From Agrostemma githago (taxonomy: Eukaryota > Streptophyta > Magnoliopsida > Caryophyllales > Caryophyllaceae): 64,000 nucleotides of DNA. Below are positions 1 through 12,029 of this stretch, in pieces. A model generated the notes under the pieces. That model had not been told where the DNA came from. It made no database searches and saw only the letters and a list, made by a program, of their open reading frames with translations. The stretch spans positions 45,772,878-45,836,877 of the forward strand of contig OY288243.1 in assembly GCA_958450325.1 (NCBI GenBank), written 5' to 3'. A program made the translations under genes and the position numbers. Within the stretch, counting starts at the first letter, position 1. The number at the start of each line of letters is the position of its first letter.

Positions 1-1087
1 CCCTTAAGTTGATCGAAGAGATCATCGATTCTGGGCAAGGGATATTTGTTCTTGATCGTAACCTTGTTAAGGTCACGATAGTCAATACATAAGCGCATAG
101 TACCGTCTTTCTTCTTTACAAACAGTACAGGAGCACCCCATGGAGATGAACTAGGACGAATGAAGTCCTTCTCAATCATATCATCCAACTGTTTACGCAA
201 TTCTTGCAACTCAGCTGGAGCCATTCTATAAGGAGCCTTGGCAATAGGGCCAGTACCTGGTACGAGCTCGATGGTGAATTCTACATCTCGCTCAGGGGGA
301 ATACCAGGTAATTCCTCGGGAAATACATCTGCATATTCACTGACTATGCGTACTTCCTCAAGTTTGGGTAATTCTGCAGTTACAGCCACCGTACATAAAA
401 ATGCTTGGCAACCTTTTCTCTGCAAACGAATAGCTTTCATAGCAGAAATGATCTTGATACCCTTCTGGCGTCGACCACCACGATAAGTAATACGAGAACC
501 ACTAGGAGTCTTCAGAAAAATCTTCTGGTCTCGGCACTGAAATCTTGCATCATAGAGGGATAACCAATCCATGCCCAAAATAACATCGAACTCTGCCAGA
601 GGAAACTCGAGAAGAGTTGAAGGAAGGATAATATCGGAAAAAAGAATAGGAACAGCTTGATATGCTTTAGAACAAGCAACGATTTCACCAGAAGGAAGAG
701 TGATAGAAATAGGCTCGGCTTGGGAAGGAATAAGAGATAATTTCGAAGCAAAGCTGGAGGAGATAGCAGATATGGAGGCACCAGTATCAAATAATATAAA
801 GGCACTAACACCATAGATCGTAAACATACCCGTAACTACGTCAGGGTTAGCCTCAGCGTCGGCTCGGCTCATCAAGAATATGCGCCCCTTTCGAGCAGGT
901 GTGGTGACAGCATCGCTGGTTGCAGCCTTCTTCGGACATCTGGTCGAAATATGTCCCGGTTCTCCGCAGGTGAAACAGACGATGGGAGAGCCGTCACAGT
1001 TCTTGCCCGGGTGGAAATCCTTCTTGCATTTGAAGCAGGCAGTGCTCTTCTTGTCTTGAAATCGGGAGTTAGAGTTGTTCCTTTTTT
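1..1087 (-). CDS. Tekay pol, N-terminal part: zinc knuckles, aspartic protease, start of RT
   Basis: One frame is open from 1087 to the window edge on the minus strand. In order it encodes two zinc knuckles (CX2C...C at about 1039-998, CX2CX4HX4C at about 979-938), an aspartic protease with the active-site motif LFDTGAS (about 783-800), the GMDWL protease motif (about 570), and the RT N-terminal region. That region includes the segment SSSPWGAPVLFVKKKDGT and the motif CIDYRDLN. The product would be processed into the Gag C-terminus, protease and RT. It is cut by the window edge. The frame is offset from the upstream gag frame, and removing a 65-nt GT...AG segment (1088-1152) would join them. 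I see no stop codon in this part. Confidence 0.85.
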
Positions 1088-1152
1088 CTGTAAAACATAT
1101 GATGTGATTCTGAACAAGATAAGAAGAAAGAAAACAAAGGAATATTTCAGAC
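1088..1152 (-). other. 65-nt intron-like segment between Gag core and zinc knuckles
   Basis: On the minus strand the segment starts GTCTGAAATATTCC and ends CATATGTTTTACAG. It is T-rich with a good polypyrimidine/acceptor end. Read through, it encodes a hydrophobic stretch unlike Gag and shifts the frame. Removed, it puts the Gag core in frame with the knuckle-protease-RT frame. An indel plus chance GT/AG ends is the alternative. At 65 nt it is near the lower limit for plant introns. Confidence 0.4.
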
Positions 1153-1948
1153 CTCCAGAAGAATGAAATTTCTTCGATGAAGAAGAGGTGTTGCCAGAAG
1201 ATTGGAATGGTCGCTTGTAACCAGCAGCAGTGGTCTCCATTTTCTTGACTTCCTTCAGTGAGGACTCGGTAAACAACGCGGCATTGTAGATATCTTGTAC
1301 AGTCTCCAAATCCCTGGGAATATTGTGTGCAATGTCTGCTCTGAGCCCCTCTCTGAAATAAAAGGCTCGATTGTCCTCAGTTTGTAGCAGGCCTTCAGCA
1401 TAATGCGCCAGGAAATGGAATTGTTGCGAGTACTCAGCCACGGTCATGTTGTTTCCTTGGACAAGATTGCTGAACTCCCTCATTCTTTGCTTCTTTAGCT
1501 CCTTGGGATAGAACCTACGCTCCAACAGGATCTTGAATTGAGCCCAACCAAAACCCGGAGTCTGCAAGGTAGTTGGGCCAACCAGGCTCCACCATCGATC
1601 GGCTTCATCAGACAAGTAAAGCACGGCCAGGCCCACCTTCTGGTCCTCGGGAGCAGAATAAATCCCGAATTGCCTCTCCATCAACCGGAACCAACGATTC
1701 ATGACTTCAGGATCTACAGAGCCGTCGTAAAATTCTAACTTGCTCTTGGCCATTCCTTCAGCTGCGTGCGAGAAGCTAAAGGGTCGCTGGTTGTTTGCGT
1801 TCCTGTTGGTCAATTCCTGGAGTGTTTGCACCATCGCATTTAGGTTGTCGACAAACGCAGCATTGATGTCATTCTGGTTCGTTAGGCCGTTCATCTTCAT
1901 CCACAAAAGAAACACATAATCAATGCTAATCATTGAGTTCAGGAACAT
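1153..1948 (-). CDS. Tekay Gag, N-terminal part
   Basis: This frame encodes the capsid part of a Ty3/gypsy Gag, which assembles the virus-like particle. The retrotransposon gag core is clear: the segments FYDGSVDPEVMNRWF and WWSLV and an RRFYPKELKKQRMREF-like stretch followed by EYSQQFHFLAHYAEG. The frame is open from 1948. The likely start is the later ATG at 1894 (MNGLTNQND), since the preceding codons match the leader of the non-coding relative at 45760-45830. A Ser/Lys-rich linker follows, then the frame runs into the 65-nt intron-like segment and loses the zinc knuckles, which continue in another frame. Confidence 0.8.
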
Positions 1949-2071
1949 ATAAACTAAACAAGTAAGTCCTTATTTTGGTTTCTACCCATCTCTTACTAAT
2001 ATCTTATTTAATGTTTAACCAATTTACTGATATTTTTCCTAAAATCATGTGTGAGCGTCGGGAGCAACCTG

Positions 2072-2083
2072 GCTCTGATACCA
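2072..2083 (-). other. Primer binding site, Tekay element
   Basis: The minus strand reads TGGTATCAGAGC two bases downstream of the LTR end at 2086. This is the initiator-Met tRNA type used by Tekay/Del chromoviruses. The same motif follows the 5' LTR at 45626-45637. Confidence 0.85.
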
Positions 2084-3198
2084 ACTGTAATCCCCTATAA
2101 ATTCTAATGCGAAACAATGGCGGAATCACTGTTTAGTTGGGATTAACACACTGATAACTAAATTTTAATAATAAAAAGGTAAGTCAGTACAACTGCCACT
2201 TTTTTATAAAAAGGGCAAAAATTAAATTCCTCAAAAATGTTTAGCATACAAACCATAATATAAAAATAAATTCAACGGCGCAAGATTAAATGCCGCTCGC
2301 TAGCTCACACAACCCGAACAGATAATACCTGCCATGTTATAAACATAACAGCCACAATTCAGTGGGGAGTAACGACGACGTTCTCCCAGCCATATTACAT
2401 GATATTAATGCACAGTTACTACTATATCAAAATAGTTGAAAAATGGAAAATATTTAAAATGATACGGTAAAATAATTCGAAATGATTGTCAACCTGCAAA
2501 TCCATGTCAATCAATAAAAATAACGGCGCTATGGAAGTCAATCAGTGTAACGGAATAGACTTTCACTAGGATCATACTAAACTAGGTTCGAGAATTTAGT
2601 CAAAACAAATTAGACTTCAGTCTCTAACTAGGCAACTCAACTATAACAGGACTGCGTGCAGCGAGGTCCTGGCTTAAGTAATGTACACCCCTCCTGGACA
2701 CCAACCGTAATCCAGTTCAACCCGACGGCGACTTACACGATGCGATATCTAAGTTTAAGGTCAAAATATACACACTCCTGAACACAAACCATGCTCAGTT
2801 CAACGACCAATGTGTCTCTAACTAGACACACCAGCTTTATAGTTGATGGCAAAACGTATACCCTAGACTGTATTACTCTACCCGTACACTTATCCTTATT
2901 CCATAACTCCAAAACAAAGCCGTTGACAAAACGTTCTAAAAAGAAAACTTTCTAATATAGGAAACTTTCTGATTTAGAAAACTTTCTATTTTTAGGAAAT
3001 TTTCTATTTTAGGAAATTTTCTTGGAATAACAATACGATGAAAATAGCGTTATAGAAAAATATCGAGAATAGTAATTTACTCTAACTATAAAGTAAATAT
3101 TATTAATTTCGCAAACTACTACTTTCGGCCTTAACAATTTTTAAGTTCTAAATCGAGTATAAATTGTTTATAAGAAATATCGAAATATTTCACAAACG

Positions 3199-3225
3199 TA
3201 TTATTATTATTATTATTATTATTAT
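3199..3225. repeat. (TTA)n microsatellite in the Tekay LTR
   Basis: About nine uninterrupted TTA/ATT units lie inside the LTR and are absent from the related LTRs at 42108 and 48715. Confidence 0.8.
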
Positions 3226-4895
3226 GAATTAGGGTGTTTCGAAAATATATAAAACTAAAATTCCCTATTTATTATTAGTTTCGACGGAACGAGTATAAAA
3301 TAATGTTTTACGACAATCATCTTTATAAAAGTAATTTATTTAACCTTCTTTATTTTATTAAACATTTAAAATTATTTTTGAATAACATAAAGGGTGACTT
3401 AAGATGAAACGGTTAAATTTTTAGAAGGTTCGAAATTGCTGGAAAATTAAATAAGTTGCTGTAAAATCGTGTTTTAACGATTATTCACGATTTCGCTTAA
3501 AAATTGATTCTATCATTTAAAAGCTTCGAAAAATAGTGTAAAAATTACGATAAATAATTAAAACTAATATTTAGACAATCTGTCCAGAAAATAATTTTTT
3601 TCAAAATCTGGAAACTCGTTTTTAAAGGCTTTTACGGAAAACGCGTTAATAAACGTTAACGATTAAAAATAAAAGCTAAATTCAAAACGATTTGTGCACG
3701 GTAGTTAAAAATCATAACTTATCAAAGAAATAAAAATTTTCCAGAAACTTTTCAGTTTTTAAAAAAAAATAATCCAGAATTAAAAAAAGAAGGAAAAACC
3801 GTCTTTTAATCATCGGTTTCGTTTTAAAAGGTTAAATAACTATTTATCGCTCTTTTTATTTTATTAAATCTCGAATGTCACAAAAATAATTATTTTGTTA
3901 GAAAATATCAGAAACTTTATTTTGAATCGAGAATAAAAAAATAAAAATCAAAAATTAAAAGGAATATTCGGTTTTAACGATAAACGGTGTTTTAGGACTA
4001 TTTATTTTTTTCACCCACTTATAAAATTCGAAAAATTACGAAAATTTACAGAAAATTAAATTTGGTCAGAATGTACGTACACAAAAAAATTCAGATTTAA
4101 ATACGTAATTTAGGCATTTGAACATTAAATCGGTTTTAAATCGATTTTGTACGAAATCGGTTAAAAATCCATTAAACGACTCAAAAACTCGAAATCTGTA
4201 AAATTTATTTTTTTTTTGGCAGGAACTTTAAAATTTATTAGTGTATCGGCCAAATATTATGATTTAATAACTATTATAACGATTTATTCGCTAATCTCGT
4301 AAAAACGAACATAACAACGAAATAATTGAAAATTAACGATTCTAAAACTTTTAAATAAAAAAAAATTAATGACATACTATAATAGCCAAACAAAAACTTA
4401 AATTCTATACATGTAACTACGACAAAATATCAAGCAATACCGAGATCGTCGTGTTACCTTAATCAAGATCTGAGTCAATAATGTACTCGTCTTCCTCGGG
4501 GTTGTCTCGAAAACCTATAATAAAAAAAATATGTATAAAAAGGTACAAGACCTTTATTAGCGTCGTAAATCGAGAAGTAGGAAGGAGGAATAGGGGTTTC
4601 GATGATTACCCTTGAACTAAGATGAACACGGAATGAAGAGAATGATCGAAAACGGGAAAAAATGAAGAACAGTGCACTATTGTTGTTTACGTTCTTTTTT
4701 TTTTTTTTTGAGAAGAGAATAAGAGAACGTACATTGGATATGGGATATGGTTGGAGTTTAAAAGGGGTTGGGTAACTTGTAATAAGATAAAGATGGAAAT
4801 AGAGGAGTCGGTTTTGACTCTCAACCGACTACGAAAATATCTCAGTCTGCTGAGGGAAACGGTCGGGTCTGCTACAATCTGAGCCCGATTCGCGA

Positions 4896-4913
4896 TAAAA
4901 AAAAAAATAATAA

Positions 4914-4944
<31 letters not shown>
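4896..4944. repeat. A-tract plus (AAT)n microsatellite in the Tekay LTR
   Basis: A run of A is followed by interrupted AAT/ATA units. Its translation gives a Tyr/Phe-rich spurious ORF on the minus strand, which is not a gene. Confidence 0.8.
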
Positions 4945-5225
4945 ACGGAAAACATATGAGAACGTGTTTATGAGAAAGAAGTATTAAAATCACGTTTCGA
5001 AAATAATTATATACGAAATCGCGTAGAAAAATATTAAATAGCAATTTCTCGAGATTAATTAAAATTCTCGCGAACAAGGAAATTAAAATTGGTTTTGAAC
5101 GAAAATTTATTAAAGTGTTATACGAAGATCGAAATTAAGCTGGATGAAAAATAACGAGACTCGATAAGAGTCGATTTAATCGCAACGGGACGAATATCAA
5201 AGTTGTAAATTTTACGGGTGTTACA

Positions 5226-5440
5226 TTTGCCGTAAAATCCTATTTATAATCGTATTGTCGAAACTAATAGTAATTAGGGAATTTTAGTTTTGTAAATTTT
5301 GGAAACACCCTAATTAGTAGTATTTGAAATGTTTAAAATATTTCTAAATCATTTTATAAACACTTGTATGACGTTTCAATAATTTCATTAACTCAAATGT
5401 TCTCGTTTTGAGAATTAATATCGTTAAGGCCGAAAGTACT
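5226..5440 (+). repeat. Internal fragment of a Tekay LTR, plus orientation
   Basis: This stretch aligns by eye, in plus orientation, with an internal part of the LTR at about 44306-44525. Shared blocks include TCGTAAAATCCTATTTATAA-like sequence, a GAATTTTAGTT/GCTTT block, ACACCCTAATTAGTA and GTTAAGGCCGAAAGTA. It is therefore opposite in orientation to the adjoining LTR at 2086-5225. Both ends fall inside the LTR: the left end is the insertion point of the minus Tekay element, and the right end is an abrupt join to Tat gag at about 5440. Confidence 0.75.
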
Positions 5441-5442
5441 AG

Positions 5443-8376
5443 TTGTCAACGAACAACTCGATCCACATTGAAATTGCTCGTTCCTATTCACCCTTGAATA
5501 ACGAGCTACCTGCTAACCTCAACCTTACGGGAATTCCTATGTTTGAGGGTACCGAAGACCCGGTCGATCATATCCGGGCTTTCAAAGATTTTATGGCTGT
5601 CAAGGGGGTGAAGTCCACCATGTTTACACATTTGTTCCCTTCCTCCCTGGAGAAGGATCCTAAGGCCTGGTACTACAGGCTCGATTCCAAGAAATACAAA
5701 ACTTGGGACGATGTGGCAACCGAATTTGCTCGGAATTACGCTGATAATACCGAGATCCAGACTACAATGCGTACTCTAGAATTGATGGCCCAAGAGCCCA
5801 AAGAAGGGTTCACAAAATATTTGCAGAGATAGCGGGGCGAGAGTGTGAAGCTGGTCGACAAGCCCAGTGAGAAGGTCCTAGTGGAGGCTTTTGTCAAAAA
5901 CCTCCTCCCGTCCTACCGGGTCCACCTCTGGTATGCTGTTATTCCCAATTTTGCTACCCTAACTGAAATGGGTACAAGGATCGAGGACGACTTAAGGTTA
6001 GAGAGCCTGACTAAGGCCTCTACCAAGGGCTAACAAGGGGCAAGCTCATGCACGAGCAAGCCCACACCTGCAGCTGCAACTCGCAGCATTTTTGATGAGG
6101 TAAACCTGCTTGACACCTCATCCAAGAAGAATACACCAAATCGGGTATTCACAGATTTAGGGACTACCTATACTTATGCCTTACAAAGGCTATCTTCAAA
6201 GGGTCTGATCCAACCAATAGGCCCGATGCCCGAGCTTCTAGTGGAGAAGAGGCCCAAAAGTTATAACGCCCAAGCCTACTGCCAATATCATCGTGGTAAT
6301 GGGCATGATACTGAAAAGTGGTGGAAACTGAAGCATCTAATCCAGGACCTGATTGAGAGCGGGAAGATCCCGTTGCTCGGAGACAAGCCGAGCAACAAAG
6401 AAAACTCGTTCAGTGCCCACGCAATATTCACCGGTGAGGTAATTGACTGTTCTCACCTCATCTCCCCTTATATCCCACAAATTAATGGGATATGATTCGA
6501 TGACGAGGATGATGTGTACTTAGCCAAAGGGGAAGTTGTCCCCATCACCCTTGAAGAGGTTCGAAAGGCTAAGTCCAAAGCCTTAGCCACCAACCACCTC
6601 GCCGCAACTGGGCGTTCTATTCCTACATCTGTCACTGAACCTGCCAGGACGTAACCTACCCTTAAAGAACCAAGCAACGACACGACCTTGGTCCAACAAA
6701 TGAAGAGGGTTCGAGCTGACCTAACCATATGGCAACTACTGGTTAGCTCACAAGCACATCGAGAGGCACTGACTAAGGCTCTCGATGAAATCAAGGTCGA
6801 CTCACAGGTTACCCCCACTGAAATGGTAGCCACTATTATGCCTTATCACAAGGGCAAGTCCAAGGAAGAAGGCCCACTTATCACCTTCTCCGAGTCTGAT
6901 CTTTCATCATTCGGGCCCAATCATAATCTGGCCTTTTACATCACGGTCATTTGCCGAGGGAAGTACCTCCCAATGACCCTTATCGATGATGGATCTGCTG
7001 TAAATGTCCTTCCCCTAAGGACCGCTAAAGCCCTCGGCATCACCGATGTCGACTATCTCCCGACGGCACAAACTATTCAGGCTTTCGACGGAAGCCCAAA
7101 GCCAGTTGCTGGGGCCGTTAAACTGAAAATCATAACGGGCCCAATCGAGAAAGAGTTAGAGTTTCAGGTGATTGATGTCACCTCATCCTTTAACTTACTG
7201 CTAGGAAGGCCTTGGATCCACGCGGTCAAGGTCGTATCCTCTACTCTCCATCGGAAAGTCAAGATGCCACTTCAAGACGGTGTCATCACACTAGAGGCTA
7301 CTCCTATTACCGTGGCAAGCTGCAACGCTACGGGCCGGGCCGACCCACGGGGATTTGATTTCGTGGGCGTGATCGAAGAAGAATATCTCTTTAGGCCCTA
7401 CTTCACAACTAGCATTGACACGATGCTACATAATCTAGGCTACTTACCGGGGGCTACCTCAAGGCCATATCTTCCGGCTGGGAAGATCATTGAGGACCTA
7501 AATGATGGCGAATCACAATTCGGATTGGGTTATGCTATAACCCCAGAAAACGTGGTTCGGGCCGGTATTCACAAGGCCATCGACATTTTCGAGGGTACTT
7601 ACATAGGCCCTTATAGCCCGAAGTTAACTGACTACTTTGTCACTCCAGTTTTCGAAGCTATCCAAGTGGGCCTCTACCAACCCACTATCACATATCCCGA
7701 GACCAAAACGGCTCGGGAATGCAATTTCATCCCTGATGATATATTCACCCTTGTTCAAGCCGAGTCCAAGGAAGGGGAAAACAACTACGAGCCCGTGCTG
7801 GGGCTCCTATTTGGAGAAGACAAGGTTGCCCCCGCTCCAAAAGATGATCTGGTCAATCTGATCCTCCGCAGCAATCGGTTTGACCCAACAAAGCTGATCA
7901 CCGAAGTTGGTGCATATACAGGAAAAAGGGCCTGGAGGAAGACCATCAAGTGGACTAATGGCCAAGGACAGACCTACAAGCTAACCACCGGCGAGGGAGA
8001 CATGCCGGATACCGAGTCTGAGTCCGAGTCAGAGTCGGAGTCTGAGTCCGAGTCTAGAGGGTCTAGTGCTAGAGTCGAGTCTGTAACCCCTCTTCCCTTA
8101 TCCACTGAGGTCTCGGGGCCTGTCCCAAGACCTCTCCCTATCCCGCCACTGACCAACGATCAGATGGCCGCTCTTTTCGAGCTTTTCACAAAATTTACTA
8201 ATAATAATAATAACGAAAACCGTTCTGCTTACGACTTGCCTTATTTCCAAAATTTTCTCAAATCCAAAAATTTTATATGCAATGACATTGAGAAGCCCGA
8301 CGAACAGGTACCTCTACCTCCGCATCTGGTCGAGCAGCTCGAACAAAGAGAGTCCCGAGATCCGGTGGTCGAATAA
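5443..8376 (+). pseudogene. Element A gag and protease, broken
   Basis: A single reading frame runs from about 5443, interrupted by stops at 5830 (TAG replaces a Trp codon seen in B), 6031, 6493, 6652 and 8374. The Gag core is recognisable by PMFEGTEDPVDHIRAFKDF. A CX2HX4HX4C-type finger at about 6280-6333 has its last Cys replaced by Trp (EKWWKLK; B has EKCWKLK). The protease active site LIDDGSAVNVLP is at about 6978-7013 and the motif LLGRPWI follows. An acidic Ser-Glu repeat (GAGTCN units) lies at about 8015-8054, also present in B. The first codons are lost at the 5440 join, so the TTG at 5443 is not a real start. This copy cannot make a functional polyprotein. Confidence 0.85.
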
Positions 8377-11300
8377 ACCGAGTCCATCAATGTGGGAACC
8401 GCTTTAGAGCCCCAGATGCTTAAGTTGGGCCTATCCTTAAATCCAGAGGAGAGAAAACAATTCGCAAACCTCCTCCAAGAGTTCAAGGACGTCTTTGCAT
8501 GGTCCTACAAGGACATGCCGGGTATAGATCGGGAAATAGCCGAGCACCGTACACCCATCAGAGATGGGTGTAAACCGGTAAAGCAGAAACTTCGAAGGAT
8601 GAAGACCGAATGGTTTCTCAAAGTCAAAAAAGAGGTCGATAAGCAATTCAAAGCGGGTTTTATACAAGTGTCTGAATATCCAGACTGGGTCGCACACATC
8701 GTGCCGGTACCCAAGAAGGACGACAAGGTGCGGGTATGTGTAGACTTCCGGGACCTTAACATGGCCAGCCCAAAAGACGATTTCCCGTTACCATACATCG
8801 ACATATTGGTGGATAACACGACCGACCATGCCCTTCTATCATTCATGGATGGGTATGCCAGGTACAATCAAATTAAAATGGCAGAAGAGAATATGAGTAA
8901 GACCACCTTCATTACACCTTGGGGTACTTACTGTTACACTGTTATGCCATTTGGGCTTATAAACGTCGGGGCCACTTATCAACGGACCGCCACTACTTTA
9001 TTACATGACATGATGCACAAAGAAGTGGAGGTCTACGTGGACGATATGATCGTTAAGTCCAAAGACCGGAGTGGGCACATTGCGGCCCTAAGAAAATTCT
9101 TTACCCGACTGCGCAAATACAACATGAGGCAAAACCCTCAAAAATGCAGTTTCGGGGTAACATCGGGCAAATTACTGGGCCATATCGTTAGCCAACGCGG
9201 CATCGAGGTCGACCCAGCTAAAATCAAAGCCATCACTGAGATGCAACCACCCAAGACCGAAAAAGAAATACGGGGGTTTCTCGGGAAAGTCCAATACATC
9301 AGCCGGTTCATTTCAAAGTTGACCATGGTATGTGAGCCCATTTTCAAAAAACTGAAGATCGGAGAACGAGTACTATGGGACGACAAATGTCAAACGGCTT
9401 TCGATAAAATCAAGGAGATTCTGTCTGCACCGCCGGTATTAATGCCACCTCAACCCGGTTTGCCTTTTTCGTTATACCTAACAACGGCCGAGACAGCCAT
9501 GGGGCCTATGCTAGCCCAGACAGTCGATTCAGAAGAACGGGCTATTTACTACATCAGTAAAAAGTTCCTCGAATATGAAAGCAAGTATACAATGCTCGAG
9601 AAAACGTGTCTAGCGTTGGTTTGGGCCACTAAAAAGTTCCGACATTACATGCTTAGTCACGAGGTACATGTATTATCCAAAATGGATCATATCAAGTACC
9701 TGTTCGAGAAGCCCATCCTCAATGGCAGATGTCCAGATGGACTTTAATGTTATATGAGTTTGACCTCAAATTTATACGATTAAAAGCCATCAAAGGCCGG
9801 GTAGTAGCCGAGTTCCTCGCTGATAGCCCAATATCTGAAGAGGGTCACACCGATACTTGGGCCTTTCCTGATGAAGACATATTCCATACCGATACCGAAA
9901 CATGGGATTTGTACTTCGATGGAGCATCCAACTTTCGAGGATTTGGGGTCGGGATTCTGTTAATCTCACCACGAGGGGAACACACCCCATTATCCATCAA
10001 ATTGGACTTTGACGTGACCAACAATGCAGCCGAGTTCGAAGCATGCATTCACGGGTTACAAGCCGCCGCTGATTTAGGGGTAACAAACCTCCGGGTCCAC
10101 GGTGACTCATCGCTGGTCATCAATCAAGCACTCCAAAAATGGAAAACTCGGAACGCCAATCTCGTGGCTTACCAAGCACGGGTAAGGTTTCTAGAGAAAC
10201 AATTCCAGAAGGTAGAGTATATCTACCTGCCCCGGAAAGAAAATCAATTCGCAGATGCACTTTCCAAATTAACATCCCTGCTAAACATATCGGACCATCT
10301 GACCAGCATGCCAATCTGTGTCGAAAGACGGTCCGAGCCGGCCTACATCCATGCCATCCAGGATATCGAGATAACTGACCCAGAACCTTGGTATCAGTCA
10401 GTCCTAACTTACTTGGCAACGGGAGAATATCCCCTGGGAACTGAAAACCGGGGCAAGAAAGCCTTGCGAAGATTAGCAACCCAATTTGTTTGCACGGATG
10501 ACGGACAATTGTACAAAAAGACGGCACAGGGGGCTCTTCTCTTGTGTATTGACAAAACACAGGCCGAAAAGGTTATGGCCGAAGTACACAATGGTGAAAA
10601 TGGCCCACATATGAACGCCCATATGTTAGCCCGGAAAATCATGAGGCTCGGATACTACTGGAATACCCTGGAAACTAACTGTCAATTATACGTCAAACAC
10701 TGCCATAATTGTCATATCTTTGCTAATGTACAGCATATGCCATCTTCCCTGTTATATACCATGACATCACCATGGCCATTTTCGACATGGGGTATTGATA
10801 TAATTGGAAAGGTGCACCCTTCCGGGACGGGAGGTCATTGCTTCATTTTGGTGGCCATCGACTACTTCACCAAATGGGTCGAAGCTGAGTCATACCGTGT
10901 CTTGAATGCCAAGCACGTGGCCAAATTTATCCAGAACAAGATCATATGCCGATACGGGATCCCACATGAGTTTATCAGTGATCACGGGACCCACTTCCAA
11001 GCTGAAACTGCCGCACTGCTGGCAAAATATAAGATTCAAAGGCATACATCTTCACCTTACCGTCCCCAAACAAATGGAGCGGTAGAAGCGACTAACAAAA
11101 CAATTGTCACCATACTTAAAAAGATGGCTGAGAATTACCGGGACTGGCCCAACAAAATACCCTTCGCCTTGTGGGGGTACCGAACGTCAATTCGCACCGC
11201 GACCGAAGCAACTCCATATTATTTGACATATGGAATGGAAGCGGTCCAGCCGGTCGAGTTAGAAGTGCCATCCCTCAGGATTTTACTTGAAAGTCAAGTA

Positions 11301-11639
11301 CCTGAAGCAGATTGGGTCCAAGCCCGATACGATTCGCTAGTCCTTTTAGACGAACGGCGATCACGGGCCCTCAACAATATCCAAATATATCAAAAGAGAA
11401 TCCAACGGGCTTTCAACAAGAGAGTTAGGCCCAGAAACATCAAAGAAGGGGATCTGGTCCTAAAATCGGTTCGTGCCTTACTACCGGTTGACCTAAGGGG
11501 GAAATTCAAACCCAATTGGGCTGGACCATACTTAGTCAAGAAGGTCCTATCAGAAGGAGCGGTGATGCTGACAGACTTGGACAGGAACAAATTTGTCAAC
11601 CCAACCAACTTGGACCAGCTGAAGCGCTACTACCCTTAA
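8377..11639 (+). pseudogene. Element A pol: RT, RNase H, second RNase H, integrase; one frameshift
   Basis: This continues the gag-protease frame after the stop at 8374. RT carries VCVDFRDLN and the catalytic YVDD at 9034-9045. RNase H follows to about 9730. A one-base loss at about 9731, judged against B, moves the remainder to another frame, which is open from 9729 to the TAA ending at 11639. That part has a second RNase H (YFDGASN with NNAAEFEACIHGLQ and VHGDSS) typical of Tat elements. It also has integrase with an HHCC zinc region (about 10600-10720) and the D-D-E triad (Asp about 10797, Asp about 10979, Glu about 11085). The catalytic residues are kept but the frameshift makes this copy defective. 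Confidence 0.9.
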
Positions 11640-12029
11640 ACCCCATCTTAATGTCATTTGCAAAAATTTATAAAAATTTGTCTTTTTATAAATTTTCAAA
11701 AATTATAGACAAGTCAATAAGTTAGAATTAATTATTTTACTGTCGCACATCTCGAACTAATTGTCTTGATTTATTTCAAAAATTGCAAAATCAAATCACT
11801 TTTGAACTACGTTTGGTTTGATTCCGCTAATTGTGGATACATAGGCAACCCCTCAAAAGGGTACAACCACTGCAATAAACGAAAAGACGGGAACGGTATT
11901 CATTAATATGTCTTTATTTAAAAAAGGGCCGACAAAATCGGGAATTACAAAAAAAAACGGCAAATCACAAAAAATCACACCAAATAATAATAATAATAAT
12001 ACTCAAATAATAAAACAAGGAGACTAATA
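11640..12029. other. Spacer between pol and the antisense ORF in element A
   Basis: No gene is visible. The spacer holds a block (about 11820-11935, GGTTTGATTCCGCTAATTGT region and the GGCAACCCCTCAAAAGGGTA block) that is conserved in reverse orientation in B at about 35880-35960. It probably carries the convergent transcript ends of pol and the antisense ORF. A short (AAT)n tract is at about 11984-12000. Confidence 0.6.

Larger units (their letters stand above)
1..5225 (-). mobile_element. Tekay-type Ty3/gypsy retrotransposon, partial
   Basis: On the minus strand this region reads 5' LTR (5225 to 2086), primer binding site, leader, gag, zinc knuckles, aspartic protease and the first part of reverse transcriptase. 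The rest of pol and the 3' LTR lie beyond the left edge. The lineage call rests on the primer site TGGTATCAGAGC (initiator-Met tRNA type), the gag with two CCHC-like knuckles, and the RT entry region. The LTR and the leader are related to those of the 42108-52229 element, which shows that the family has both coding and non-coding members here. The element abuts an oppositely oriented piece of a related LTR at 5226. No TSD can be confirmed because the other end is not in the window. Confidence 0.85.
2086..5225 (-). repeat. Tekay 5' LTR (about 3.14 kb)
   Basis: On the minus strand the LTR starts TGTAACACCCGT and ends GGGGATTACA, nearly the same ends as the 3.5 kb LTRs at 42108 and 48715. Shared internal landmarks include the block around 2290-2400 (the counterpart of 45310-45420) and short tandem copies of a GAAACTTTCTATTTTAG-like unit at about 2935-3020 (compare 44620-44665). 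It is very AT-rich and has no coding content. It carries two trinucleotide microsatellites. Confidence 0.85.

Noticed and set aside
4829..5077. Tyr/Phe-rich minus ORF
   Set aside because: It is produced by the (AAT)n microsatellite in the Tekay LTR.
5443..8376. In-frame stops of elements A and B as programmed readthrough or recoding
   Set aside because: Stops fall at different places in the two copies, and at several of them the other copy has a sense codon, so they are ordinary decay.
8241..8697. Minus-strand ORFs overlapping element A RT, and similar shadows at 9138-10642 and 36176-38638
   Set aside because: They are opposite-strand shadows of conserved pol coding sequence.
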